The notes under the pieces were generated by a model that ran no database searches, was not told the origin of the DNA, and was given only the letters and a program-made list of their open reading frames with translations. DNA of 64,000 nt, from contig OX419756.1 of NCBI GenBank assembly GCA_948567375.1, positions 61,048,552 to 61,112,551 on the forward strand, read 5' to 3'. Positions 42,491 to 53,263 of this stretch are shown piece after piece. The number at the start of each line of letters is the position of its first letter. Position 1 is the stretch's first letter. Source of the DNA: Lunularia cruciata. Taxonomy: Eukaryota > Streptophyta > Marchantiopsida > Lunulariales > Lunulariaceae. Both the position numbers and the translations under genes were made by a program.

Positions 42491-43160
42491 GTAAGGGCTA
42501 CTGCTGTGAGAGAGCTAGACAAAGGAGAGCAATTTCAAAAGTTGATGATTTGTTGCTGTGAGAGAATTGGACAGAGGAGAGAAATATCAAGAGGTTGATG
42601 ATTTGCTATTGTGAGAGCTGGACAGAGGAGAAAATTTGAAAATTGAGGGTTGCTGCTATGAGAGAGCTGGGCAGAGGAACAAATTCAAAAATGTAAGGGC
42701 TGCTGCCGTGAGAGCTGGATAGAGGAGAGCAATTTTGAAAGTTGATGATTTGCTGTTGTGAGAAAATTGGACAGAGGAGAGAAATATCAAGACGTTGATG
42801 ATTTGCTGCTGTGAGAGAGCTGGACATAGGAGAAAATTCAAAAATTGAGGGTTGTTGCTGTGAGAGAGCTGGACAGAGGAACAAATTCAAAAGTGTTAGG
42901 GCTGTTGCTGTGAGAGAGCTGGACAAAGGAACAAATTTAAAAGTGTAAGGGCTGCTGCTGTGAGAGAGCTGGACAGAGGAGAGCAATATCAAAAGTTGAC
43001 GACTTCTTGTTGTGAGAGAATTGGACAGAGGAGAGAAATATCATGAGGTTGATGATTTGCTACTGTGAGAGAGCTGGACAAAGGAGCAAATTCAAAAATT
43101 GAGGGTTGCTATTGTGAGAGAGCTGGACAGAGGAACAAATTCAAAAGTGAGGATAGAGGA
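42460..43160. repeat. Tandem repeat, ~50-bp unit with four-unit higher-order structure
   Basis: About fourteen units starting GTGAGAGAGCTGGACAGAGG. Four unit types, told apart by their second halves (AAGTGTAAGGGCT; AAGTTGATGATTT after GCAAT; AGAGGTTGATGATTT after AAATATC; AAATTGAGGGTT), follow each other in the order 1-2-3-4 three times, with one extra type 1. Type 1 starts near 42460, 42657, 42860, 42910 and 43115, so the higher-order period is about 200 bp. Confidence 0.88.
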
Positions 43161-44410
43161 AAAGGAGAAGGAATTTTGCATGAAGGGCTGAACTATGGCA
43201 AGAGCAGGAGAGTGAGATTGGGAGGGTTTGCCTTGAACTGGACAATGAAGGTGTGTGAGGAGGAAAATTTTCATTTTGCTGACTGATGGTGACAAGAGGA
43301 CAGGGGGTGAAGAAAGCAAGAGATTTTTGAGGGTTGCTCTGGACAATGAAGGTGTGTGTTAGAGAGAGCATTTTCAAAAGTTTGCTGGTGCCTGGTCTGT
43401 GACAAGAACAGGGACAAGGAGAGCAAAGAAAGTTTTGAAGGTTTGGCCTAGACAGGGAGTGAAGAGCTGAGAGAAATTTTTGAGGGATTAGATCTTGGAC
43501 TGTGAAATAGATGAAGGGAAATTTTTGAGAGTTGGCTGGCCTGGTCAACAAGGAAGAAGTTAGGGCTTTGGGAGACTGGCCTTGAAGAGTATTGCCAAAT
43601 GGAAGTGAAGAAAGAGAGAAAATTTGGAAGGACTCATCATGGGCTATGACAGGACCAGAAGGAAAGAGGAGATGAAATTTTCAAAATGCTTTTGTGCATG
43701 ACTTGGAGAAGAAAGAAGGAGAATTTTTGAATGTGAAGGGCTAGCTGCTGGGACAAAAGTGAAGAGAGAAAATTTCAAAGGATTTTGCTTTGCCTTGGTT
43801 CGTGACATGGAGAGTGAAGAGCTGAGAGTATTTTTGAAGGATTTGTTTTGCCTTGGTCTGTGATAGTGGACAGGAGAAGGAGTGCTTCTCACAAAGGGAT
43901 TGTAGGGCATTGACATTAGAGGAACATGGTCTTTATTCGAGTGTAAGGGTTTGTGAGTACTTGAATAGAGAGAAAATCATGAATGTAAGGACTGATTTGA
44001 GAGTAAAGGCAAAAGAAGTTTTTTGAAGGACATTGAATGTGTGTAGGAGCTGGAACTTGGTCCAAGAATGGGTTTGAAAGTTGCTTGAGAATGTGTTGAC
44101 TAGTTTGGTTAGATCACTCGCTGTCATTTATTCTATTTTATTTTATTTAGTGTCACCTGACCTAGGTCTATGAACTGCCAGATCTTGACCCATAGCCTGA
44201 ACCTGATGTGAAAATAGAATATGAGAGCAGGCAAAGGTAGAAACCATAACACCAGACTCACATGACAAGACCAGTTTTGCAAAAGTCAGGGATAAAACAA
44301 AAGTCAAGGATAAAACAAAACCTTCAAGGAGAGCCAACCTCAGGGAAAACTGAAACAACAAGTTCATATAGAGATAAATTCCCAACAATCCAAGAGTAGG
44401 GAAGGAATGT
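43160..44410. other. Flank of the tandem array, no gene seen
   Basis: Purine-rich sequence still carrying scattered relatives of the array words (GGACAATGAAGGTGTGTG, CTTGGTCTGTGA). Open frames here are by-products of the purine-rich composition. The last ~250 bases lead up to the E LTR at 44415. Confidence 0.5.
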
Positions 44411-44414
44411 CTAT

Positions 44415-44674
44415 TGTGACAACTCGGCAAATATCACTTTTGCGGTAATCGGGTAAGTAAAGTTCGTTCTCGTAGAGATACGAGTCAGAAATATCCAAAT
44501 ACAAAGCAAAGTAACAATTTCTGTTCTTCTTGGTTGCGTCTTTAATCTCTCAGGTAGAAACCACACCCAGAAGAGAGTAACAAGCCCTGACTTGCAATCT
44601 TGTCACAAAGTAACACTTCTTAATCAAAACTCCATCAAATCTTTCCAAACAATCTTGATTGTGATGATTCAGGC
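44415..44674 (-). repeat. Family E LTR (E4), left part, split by element D
   Basis: Starts TGTGACAACTCGG. Continues at 50319 after the D insertion; CAGGC is repeated at 44670-44674 and 50319-50323. The preceding bases show no PBS, so this is the outer end of the E copy. Confidence 0.85.
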
Positions 44675-45111
44675 TGTAAAAGACCAAAACCGAGGAGAGA
44701 AATAGGAGAATGGAAACTCACATTGGGACACTAGAATGAGAGAAAACTCCGAATGCTTACTATGAGCTTCGGCCTTGGTATTTATAGGTAGCATACAAGA
44801 CCCTTGAAGCTGTTCAAGAAGCTTCCTTGAGCCGCTTTCTTGGAGTGCAAGCCAAGTTAACTAGGAAGCTTCTCAAGAAGCTTCCTTCTAGAAGCTTCCT
44901 TCTAGAAGCCGCCTACTTGGCGTGCAAGCTAAGCTAGTTAGAAGCTTCTAGAAGCTTCCTTCTAGAAGCTACCTGCTTAGGGCGCAAGTTAACTAGTTGG
45001 GAAGCTTCCTAAGAAGCTTCTTAGATGCTTCTAGAATATTTTAGGCTATTTTGTCTTATTCTCTACTTCATAAGCCCGACTAACTTTGTCACTAAACTCC
45101 ATATTGTTATA
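44675..45111 (-). repeat. 3' LTR of element D
   Basis: 437 bp, plus strand TGTAAAAGACC to TTGTTATA (partner ends TTGTTACA). Contains a 14-bp internal duplication of CTTCTAGAAGCTTC type absent from the other LTR. Carries the same palindromic GAAGCTTC array, with the perfect 18-mer at 44941-44958. Confidence 0.93.
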
Positions 45112-45124
45112 TATTCCCCCGCCG
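45112..45124 (-). other. Polypurine tract of element D
   Basis: Minus strand GCGGCGGGGGAATA beside the 3' LTR. Confidence 0.75.
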
Positions 45125-45129
45125 CTAAT

Positions 45130-45588
45130 TGGTGATGTCCTCGTCGCCAGTGAAGCTTCAAATACCTTGATGGCCATCTGTGCATTCTGGTGATGAGAAA
45201 GAGGTTCCCATGTGGCATCATGAAGGGGATACCCTTTCCAAAGGACCTTGTACTCTGTATGTTGGCGATGGCCTTGTTGAATATGGCGACGCACAAGGAT
45301 ACAATCAACTTCGTACTCCTCATGATCATTGATAGGGACAGGAAGAGGGGGAGGTTGGACTCGAGAGGAAAAGGAAGAAGGGTTAGGAACAAAGGGTTTC
45401 AACTTGGAAACATGAAAGATAGGATGGATACGCATGTGACAAGGTAAGGCAAGATGATAAGCAACAGGAGAGATAATGTGGGTGATATCAAAGGGTCCTA
45501 TCCAATTAGGAGCAAGTTTATGAACTTGGAGAGCAAGTTTACAAACTTGGGTATCAAGTGGGAGAGGGAGGTTACTAGAGGATAGCAT
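45130..45588 (-). pseudogene. D integrase C-terminus with chromodomain
   Basis: In the open frame 45046-45588 (180 codons). A GPF-type module (WIGPFDITHI) near 45500 is followed by a chromodomain at about 45190-45340: YEVDCILVRR, then EYKVLWKGYPLHDATWEPL. Aromatic and WKGY/WEP positions fit the chromovirus chromodomain, known to steer integration to marked chromatin. The frame runs on into the LTR. Confidence 0.9.
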
Positions 45589-46674
45589 GACTTTATCACC
45601 AACTTCAAAGGTAAGATCACGATGATGATGGTCTGCATATTGTTTTTGGCGATTTTGAGCAACAAGGAGGTGAGATTTGGCTTGTTAGAGAGATTGGGAT
45701 ATAGTGGTCAAGAATGTAGAAGTATGAGGAACCTGAGAGAAAGGGGGAGCAAGAAGAGAATCTGGAACAAGCAAATCTTGGCCAAAATTGAGAAAGAAGG
45801 GAGAAAATCCAATGCTTGCCTGTTTGGAATTGTTGTAGGCAAATTATGCAGCTGCAAGACATTCATCCCAGTTGGTATGGTGGACATTGACAAAGGCCCG
45901 CAACATATCCTCCAATGTACAATTGGTGCGTTTGGTTTGTCCATCAGTTTGAGGATGATAGGCCATGGATAAAGCAAGCTTGGTGCCGAGTATCTAGAAG
46001 AGTGCTTGCCAAAACTTCTTGGTAAATCGAGGATCACGGTCGGAGATGAGTACACGTGGCATCCCATGATGCTTGAAGACATCGTCAAAGTAGATTTGCG
46101 CTAAGGTTGGAGCATCCACGGTATCACAGGTTGGTGCCAAGTGGATTTGCTTACTAAGCTTATCCACAAACACCACAATTGCGGTGTGTCCTTGTTTTGT
46201 CTTTGGCAAGGATGTGATGAGATCCAAGCTCACATGCTCCCAATGAGTGGATGGAATGGCGAGTGGTTGAAGGAGTCCACTCGGCTTCTGGTTGCTGGCC
46301 TTGTTCCGTTGGCAACTCTCACATGATTGGACAAAGTCTTGAACATCTTGTATCATGTTGGGCCACCACCATTAGCGTTGGAGGGTGCCCAAGGTCTTGT
46401 TCACTCCCATGTGACCCGCTATTGGTAAATCATGGGCTTCTTGAAGGCGCACAAGTCGAAGATCACCTTTGGCTGGAACATAGATCTGGTCTTCATGAAA
46501 TAAAAGGCCTTCCTTGAAGGAGAAGGTGTTGTACTCCTTATTGCGTGCTGTCAGACGACCGTGTACCATTTGGAAGAAGAGATCTTGCTGTAGAGCTAAC
46601 CAAAACTTGTTATGAATCTTGGGATCAATTGACACCGTTGTAATTGTTGCCGTGATGAGAGGAAGAGACTTCAA
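45589..46674 (-). pseudogene. D integrase remnant
   Basis: Zinc-binding part with IAGHMGVNKTLGTLQR (46372-46674) and CESCQRNKA; core in 45994-46356 with SLDLITSLP (first Asp) and LISDRDPRF (second Asp). The third block falls in the broken sequence near 45950-45990. Stops and a frame change separate the pieces. Confidence 0.88.
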
Positions 46675-47835
46675 ATCAGGTCATCGTCATAGAGCATCAG
46701 GGATGACATGGAACCGACCTGGTTTGTACTCAAGTTTGATAGCGGACAATTGGAGTTGCTCTTCCCATCGATGATGTCAACTCTTCATGTGCTCTAGGTG
46801 TAAGGTCTGCAACAATGGCTTGTGATCAGTTCGCATGATCACTTGTTTCCCCAAGAGATAATGCCTCCATACCTTGGTGGCATATACCATTGCAAGTTGT
46901 TCCCGATCTCAAGTAGAGTAATTTCTTTCAGTTGTATTTAGTCGGCGAGACACAAAGGCAATAGGATGTAGTCCATCTGGAAATTCTTGTTGCAACACAA
47001 CTCCAATTGCAAAGTTAGAAGCATCAAAATCAACCACACAAGGTAGTTGAGGATCATATGGTTGAAGAATGGGTCTTGAAGACACCATATGCTTTAACTT
47101 CTAGAATGCTTCTTCATGCTTGGTGGTCCATTGGAAGCTCAAGTTCTTTCCCAAGAGGTCAGTCAATGGTGCAGCCACATGAGCATAATAATGGATGAAC
47201 CGTTGGTAAAAACTGGCCAATCCATTGAATGCTCGTACTTCAGTAGCATCCTTCGGGGTAGGCCAATCAGTAATGGCCTTGATCTTCTCTTCTTCCATCT
47301 TGATCTCCTCTGATGAGATCTTATGACCCAAGAAGGTAACCTCCTTCTGCCAAAAAGCACACTTTGACTTCTTGCAGTAAAATTTCCACTGTCATAGTCA
47401 TCTTAGGACGTCCCGTACATGATTCCTGTGTTCTGCCTCTGTCTTACTATAGAATAAGATATCATCTAAGAACACTACCATGGACTGATCCAATAGTCCC
47501 TCCAACACCCAATGCATCTGATCCATGAAGATTGATGGAGCATTAGTGAGTCCGAAAGGTAGAACTCTCCACTCAAAATGTCCATACCTTGTGCAAAAGG
47601 CAGTCTTTTGCACGTCCTCTCCTTCAATAGGAATTTGCCAATAGCCGCTACAAAGATCTAGCTTGGAAAAGTAGCGTGCTCCACTTAATTGATCAAGCAG
47701 GTCATCAATCCGAGGCAAGGGATACGCATTCTTCACGGTTTGCTTATTGAGCCCACGGTAATTGATACAAAAATGAAGTCCTCCATCCTTCTTTGGAACA
47801 ACTAGTACCGGTGCTCCCCAAGGAGAGGTACTATG
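46675..47835 (-). pseudogene. D reverse transcriptase and RNase H remnant
   Basis: RT in 47398-47736 with [29 protein letters not shown] and the active site FLDDILFYS; thumb in 47101-47331 (FNGLASFYQRFI). RNase H follows to about 46690 with stops, including the region of the catalytic Glu and TDHKPL-type block near 46820. Confidence 0.88.
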
Positions 47836-48720
47836 TCATATGAAATCCTTCTCCAACAACTCTGTAAGTGTTGTTCGCAACTCCTCTAACTCCTTTGGTG
47901 AGAGACGATAGATTGGTCTACTCATTGGAGTACTCCCTGGCAATAGCTCGATCTTGAAGGGCATACCTCGATCAGAGGGTAATCCCTTTGGCAGATCATC
48001 CAGAAACACATCTACAAACTCCTGAACTATCCAATCAACCATTGCTTGATGTGGCACTTGGCCCTCCTCAGATTGTTCTTGTGCAATTGGCTTGATCCAC
48101 ACCGCAAATACAGACGTATCTTCCTCCAAAGCTTGCTCTATGGCTGCTTCATTAACAAACTTCCCTTCTAGGGACTCATCTCTCTTCCAAGCTTGCTCCA
48201 TGGTTGCCTTCCTAGCAAACTTCCCATCTTGGGACTCATCTCCCTTCCAGATTTTCTCTATGGCTACCTTCTCAACAAACTTCCCATCTTGGGACTGACT
48301 ATTCTTAGGTGTCTTACTCAAAGGTGCCAGAAAACCTAATCGGAAATTCCTACCTTGGTGTTGTACTTGAATTTGACCTCGGGTCCAATCAAATTGAACT
48401 TTATGACGTTCAAGCCAAGGTAGACCCAAAATGATATCATAGTGTAGAGGTGCCACTACAAACCTCATACACTCTAAATACTCCTTCCCAATCTTGAAGG
48501 TAATAGGATGCAAGGTGCGGAATGCAGAACCTTTTCTACCATCCGCAATCATCAAACTACTTCCAATCATTGGCTTGATAGGAATACCCAATTCCTTTGC
48601 TACTTGCATAGACATGCAATTCTCTGAACTTTCAGAATCGACCAAAATCCTACAACCCCGATTAGATATCATACCTTGCAAGTGAAGTAGACTTGCATAG
48701 GTCAAGCCTTCAATCCCATT
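47836..48720 (-). pseudogene. D protease and RT N-terminus
   Basis: Part of the open frame 47836-48909 (357 codons). Protease box ILVDSESSENC, with Ser-Glu where DSG is usual, and the second block YDIILGLPWL. Then a linker with three ~21-residue repeats of the type S-x-x-GKF-x-x-x-A (about 48110-48300). Then the RT start with MSRPIYRLSPKELEEL. The frame begins in the gag tail. Confidence 0.85.
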
Positions 48721-48724
48721 GGAA

Positions 48725-49640
48725 CTAATCAAGCTCCCAGTAGGCGGCTCGCTCCACAACCTCCACTTGGGCAACTTGTTGAGGTCGTCCATTCTTGAGT
48801 GGACATTCAGCAATGCGATGTCCAACTTGGCAACAATAAAAGCAACCTCCATTTTGTCGTAATCTTTCTCTATCTGCTGTGCCAAGTGGTCTTCGTTGGA
48901 TAGCATCAATCTCCATTGGTACCGGTTCTTCCACTCGTGGTACTAGTATGTTTTGTGTAGGTCGAGGTCGAGGTCGAGGCCAAGTTGTTGCAACTAAGGA
49001 ATCAAAACGCTCAGCCAATTGCATGGCTTCTTCTACATTTTGTGGTTCTCGCATGGTCACCTCCAATCTGGTTCGTGACTTCAATCCTCGCACAAATCGA
49101 TCCAAAACTTCACCTTCTTGGATATCTGGAATTTGCATGATGCTATTCTGAAATTGTGTGATGTAGCTTCTCACTGAGCCAATCTGCCTCAACTCCGCCA
49201 ATTTATCTCGTGCAGCTCGGGTAGCATTTATAGTCTGAAATTGACCAAGTATTGCATCCTTGAATTCTGCCCATGTCAAAATTGGTGTAACAATTTGTCA
49301 TTTAGCTCTTTCTACTCGGAATCGCCACCAAAGTTTTGCCATGCCATCCAATTGGCTAGAAGCCAAGAGAATTTGTTTCCGCTCATCTTGAAGATTGGTG
49401 GCTTCAAAGTAACATTAACAGTCAAACACAAAATTCTCCACTGTGCTTGGAAGATTCTTGCCTTCAAACACCTTGGGTTTCGGAAATTGAATGCGATCTT
49501 CTCCATCTCGAACTGGCGCTCTGTCTACTTGTTCTCGTCATTGCTGGTCTCGTTCATCAAACAATCAAGTAAGATGCTTGATTTGTTGTTGCATTGCAAG
49601 GATAACATCCGGTATTGCCACCATCGCTACTACTCTATTC
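48725..49640 (-). pseudogene. D Gag remnant
   Basis: Open frame 48725-49279 (184 codons): retrotransposon Gag helices with TWAEFKDAIL and SVRSYITQFQ, an RPRPRPRP tract, and a CCHC knuckle CFYCCQVGHRIAEC. The N-terminal portion (49280-49640) is broken by stops. Gag would form the particle that packages element RNA. Confidence 0.88.
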
Positions 49641-49882
49641 CACTACCCTCAATTTATCTAGTTGATTAATACATAGATACAACACGTCCACTGCTCTCCA
49701 TAAGTTACAACTCGAAGTATCAAGGGTTCCTCTGACACGGTGACCATATGTAGAAAATCCTGCCCAAAGCGTGAGGTGATGAATTGTGTGAACCGATGCT
49801 TTGGTAATATCTAGACATGAAAGTCCCAATGGTTTGGCAGAAGTGGATTTGGTGGTCCATAAATTCCATCCATCCCATTCTT

Positions 49883-49894
49883 GCTCTGATACCA
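49883..49894 (-). other. PBS of element D (initiator tRNA-Met)
   Basis: Minus strand TGGTATCAGAGC, one base from the 5' LTR, complementary to the 3' end of plant initiator tRNA-Met. Confidence 0.92.
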
Positions 49895-49998
49895 ATGTAA
49901 AAGACCAAAACCGAGGAGAGAAATAGGAGAATGGAAACTCACATTGGGACACTAGAATGAGAGAAAACTCCGAATGCCTACCATGAGCTTCGGCCTTG

Positions 49999-50009
49999 GT
50001 ATTTATAGG
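49999..50009 (-). promoter_or_regulatory. TATA box of the D LTR
   Basis: Minus strand CTATAAATACC, directly downstream of the GAAGCTTC array. The other LTR keeps it at 44777-44787. Confidence 0.75.
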
Positions 50010-50023
50010 TAGCATACAAGACC

Positions 50024-50240
50024 CTTGAAGCTTCTCAAGAAGCTTCCTTGAGCCACTTTCTTGGAGTGCAAGCCAAGTTAACTAGGAAGCTTCTCAAGAA
50101 GCTTCCTTCTAGAAGCCGCCTACTTGGCATGCAAGCTAAGCTAGTTAGAAGCTTCTAGAAGCTTCCTTCTAGAAGCTACCTGCTTAGGGCGCAAGTTAAC
50201 TAGTTGGGAAGCTTCCTAAGAAGCTTCTTAGATGCTTCTA
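50024..50240 (-). promoter_or_regulatory. Heat-shock-element-like array in the D LTR
   Basis: Runs of alternating GAA and TTC with two-base gaps. The 18-mer GAAGCTTCTAGAAGCTTC at 50148-50165 is a perfect four-module HSE (GAAnnTTCnnGAAnnTTC), extended by CCTTCTAGAAGC. Less perfect clusters lie at about 50026-50050, 50088-50114 and 50208-50240. They stand 15-230 bp upstream of the TATA box. Heat-shock factors bind such arrays. HSF control of D is inference. Confidence 0.65.
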
Positions 50241-50318
50241 GAATATTCTAGGCTATTTTGTCTTATTCTCTACTTTGTAAGCCCGTGTAACTTTGTCACT
50301 AAACTCCATATTGTTACA

Positions 50319-50860
50319 CAGGCTCTCTCAAAAACGGCACTTCACTGCAAAATGACTTTGCCTCAGAATTGTGTTCCACCCCTCCACTAAAGGCACAACT
50401 TCCTCGATCAAAATTGCTTCACATCAACCTCGCACTGCACTCACAAATGTAGAATACTACCAACACTACAATTCCTCTCAGATCTGTCAAGGCATTGCTT
50501 TGATTGCACTTCACTCAGGATCAAACACACAGAATGAAGATCAAGGCTGTGGAATCCAACATCCAACAAACACACTGACTTGCACTTCAAATTTCTCCAA
50601 ACACTCACAAACACAATTGCAAAGTTGATACTCGGAATCAAGCTCAAGCGACGAGCATTGCTTCACAGCACTTTGCTTTATCTATTCTCAGAAATAATGA
50701 GCACTGAACAACAATTTCCTATGAATGCCACTCTTAAATAGTGAACAAATCAACAATTCTAACAACTATATCGTTCTACAACAACTCTTCTAACCTATAG
50801 ATCCAAAATGACAATGCACCTCTTCATATTTGCCTCTTCAAATCTCAAATCTATTACTAC
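50319..50860 (-). repeat. Family E LTR (E4), right part
   Basis: Resumes after the D insertion with the duplicated CAGGC and runs to the end of the E coiled-coil ORF near 50860. Together with 44415-44674 it makes an LTR of about 800 bp, like 29378-30150. Confidence 0.8.
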
Positions 50861-52640
50861 TCCAATCCGATGTATACTTCTTCTTCGGCTTTCAAACCCA
50901 AACCCAAAGTAATCTTACTTCCTATCACTCTATCCTCGGGTTTCATATCTTTTACTTCCTCTACCAATTCCAACAGTTCTCTTTCCTGATCTGAAATTGC
51001 ACTAGTGTGCAATCTATCTAACTCCTTATCTTCCAACCCACTCTTCTCTAATGTCTCCATCGGTAATTCCAAAGACATTTGGACTCCTATGTTATCTACC
51101 TCCGGTTTTGCTCTAACATCCTTCAGAAGCTTTTCTATCTCAATTTTTACTAAGTCTAATCTAATCGAGATGTTATCTTCTACCTCTAAGATCTTTCTAT
51201 CTACACGAGTTCTTAATTTTAACAACAAGGCATTCATCTCGGTGTCTTTCGCCTATCTTCGCCTCGTCTCCTGCACCAGCAACTTCAACTCGTGCAGTCG
51301 TGCTTCTTCAATTCAAACATTGGCCTCTGTACTTAACATTGCGTTCATTTGGAGAACAATCTCCTTCAATGGCTCCAATCTGGTTTTCCTTTCACGTTCT
51401 CAATCTGCAAGCCAATCCTCCCTGTACATTGCCAACTCCGCTTCGAATTTGGCTTTCACCGTCTCCTTCTCTTTCTCTTTCTGCACAACCTTCTCCTCCT
51501 GATTACAAAGCAACTCTCGTAATATCTCTTCTTCCCTATACCGTGCAGCCAACTCTTTTTGCCAAAGTTGCTTCTTCTCCTTGACACTCTCCATCACTCT
51601 ATCAAGCTCCTGATCCTTTGCTGCTACCCTTGCCATAGCATGGATTACTTCTACTCTTGAATCAGCAAACTGCTGCTTCAAGATCTCGTACTCAGCTACT
51701 TTTCTTTCCCTGGCTATGTCACTCTTCCTCGCCAAATCCTCTTGATAGCTCACTTCTCTCTTCAGGTCTTCAATTACCTGACTCCTCTCTACTGCCTCCG
51801 CTTGCAGTACTTCTCTCTCCTCCTCACCTCGGGTTATACTCCTCTTCAACTCCGAGTTCTCTTCTTCTAATCTTAATAAGACTTGCAAAACAGTCTTCAC
51901 CTCTGGACAAGTTGACTGCATCTCCTTCTTCTTGTGCTCCAACTTCACCAACAATGGGCACACAATCTCTTGCAAGTACTCCACTCCGTCACTGGCAACT
52001 GCTTCATCTCGCGGAGTGGTCTCTCTTCTCACTTTGTGTTCTCCCGATACGCGCCTTTGTCTCTGCAGTCTTCGTATCGGGATTGACGTTTCGCTTCCCG
52101 AGCTTTCTCCTGCCTCTTCCTTCACTCTACTCGGCCCCGCTTCACACTTTGCCTTACGTCTCGAGCGAATCCCTCACTGTACTACGATCTTCTTTTCCTC
52201 GGGCATAGTTACTTTGTCCTCCAATTGTGTATTGTCTTTGGCTTTTATCTCGGTTTGCACTTCTTCTGCGTATTTGTCAACCACTGGCACCAATGTCATC
52301 TCTCCTCCTTCTTCAATATCATTGCTCGTATCTCCACTCTACAATGTCAGCTCAGGTTCCTCCTCATGTTCCAAGTCTTCCATTTTGAGCTCGGCCTCTC
52401 CTTCTGAGTCTTCATCTTCCGACTCAATCACCATCATACTTCACCTCGGGTTACTCCTCTGCATCTTCCGAGGTTTCTTGCTGTCTTCGGCTTCTCCTTG
52501 CCGACTCCTCTTCTTTGTCGAGGTACTCACTACGACCTCCACATTCTTCCCTGTCAGATGTGGGCACCACATCTGTCTACAAGAAAAATCCAAAAGAAAG
52601 ACAGTAAGGACAAACTGAGCACAAGCAGCCATGTGCTTGG
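50860..52640 (-). pseudogene. Family E coiled-coil ORF (E4), best preserved copy
   Basis: About 590 codons on the minus strand with few breaks. Open pieces: 51400-52125 (241 codons), 50857-51237 (126 codons), 52441-52632 (63 codons). Order: basic patch (KKRSRQGEAEDSKKPRKMQR, near 52500), acidic stretch, second basic patch (RRLQRQRR, near 52060), VEYLQEIVCP, then a long coiled coil rich in Glu/Lys/Leu/Gln to the C-terminus. No signal peptide, membrane segment or zinc motif. It lies directly upstream of the E 3' LTR. Nuclear, chromatin- or RNA-associated roles are possible from the basic patches but unproven. A stop near 52170 and breaks near 51240-51400 make it non-functional as it stands. Confidence 0.8.
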
Positions 52641-52659
52641 CGCACTCTCGAGACCAAAC

Positions 52660-53094
52660 GCTCCTTGCAACACCGGCTTTTTGTCCACTCTAGCCAGGAA
52701 CTCAAAGGCTCAACATCTGAGAAGTGAGCTCTCTGGAGTTGTACTTCCAGGGTTTACTCCTGATTTTGACCTAAGTCTCATACAAACGGTCCGATTGTCT
52801 CTGACAGCATACCCAATGGTGCAGACGGTGCAAGTGATGGTGAGCCCTACCATGAAGTCAATACCCTGAACATGAAATCTGACCGTCGGAAAGTAGTCTA
52901 CGAGTAATTGCTAAAATGACTCTAACTACTACCATTGGAACTCTAGTGTCCAAGCAATCTAGATGCAACACTACAAATGGTGTGACAACTATCATGCGTA
53001 TATACATTGCTACACAACGTACATCACTATCAACATCATACACTATAGAAGCACAACTCACACATAAGTCATACATAAACTCTAAAGTGCCACA
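52660..53094 (-). repeat. Partial 3' LTR of C2
   Basis: Matches the right two-thirds of 1160-1820 and ends GTGCCACA at 53094. The left part, including the left ~101-bp repeat, is missing. Confidence 0.8.
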
Positions 53095-53263
53095 ATTGCC
53101 CTCCTAGCTGGTGGTTAGGTCCCTCTATCTCCAGATAGCCATCTATTCCAAGTATATAGTATACCCTATGATGGGCAAAGATCAGGAGGCCAGGTGCTTT
53201 GGAGCCCCATCGTTAGTCGTTTGTTTGCAATCTAAACCATATAAAGAATGAACTAGCTATAGG

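Larger units (their letters stand above)
44675..50318 (-). mobile_element. Element D: chromovirus (Ty3/gypsy) with chromodomain
   Basis: Complete outline on the minus strand: LTRs 49896-50318 and 44675-45111, tRNA-iMet PBS, gag, protease, RT, RNase H, integrase, chromodomain, polypurine tract. A perfect 5-bp target repeat CAGGC borders it (44670-44674, 50319-50323) inside a family E LTR. LTRs differ at about a dozen sites plus a short duplication. Gag-pol has several stops and frame changes, so this copy is not autonomous. Confidence 0.95.
49896..50318 (-). repeat. 5' LTR of element D
   Basis: 423 bp. U3 (right part on the plus strand) is filled with GAAGCTTC palindromes; TATA box at 49999-50009; TSS expected a little to the left of it. 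Confidence 0.93.

Noticed and set aside
42606-42992. Minus-strand ORFs with repeating Leu/Ser/Pro peptides over the tandem array
   Set aside because: They are by-products of a ~50-bp tandem repeat with purine-rich composition; unit lengths vary and break the frame between copies.
42460-43160. CRISPR-like array
   Set aside because: Units are contiguous, variable and without unique spacers, in plant nuclear DNA.
50860-52640. Host coiled-coil gene (tropomyosin- or myosin-like)
   Set aside because: The frame occurs in five copies always beside an E-family LTR, so it is element-borne here.
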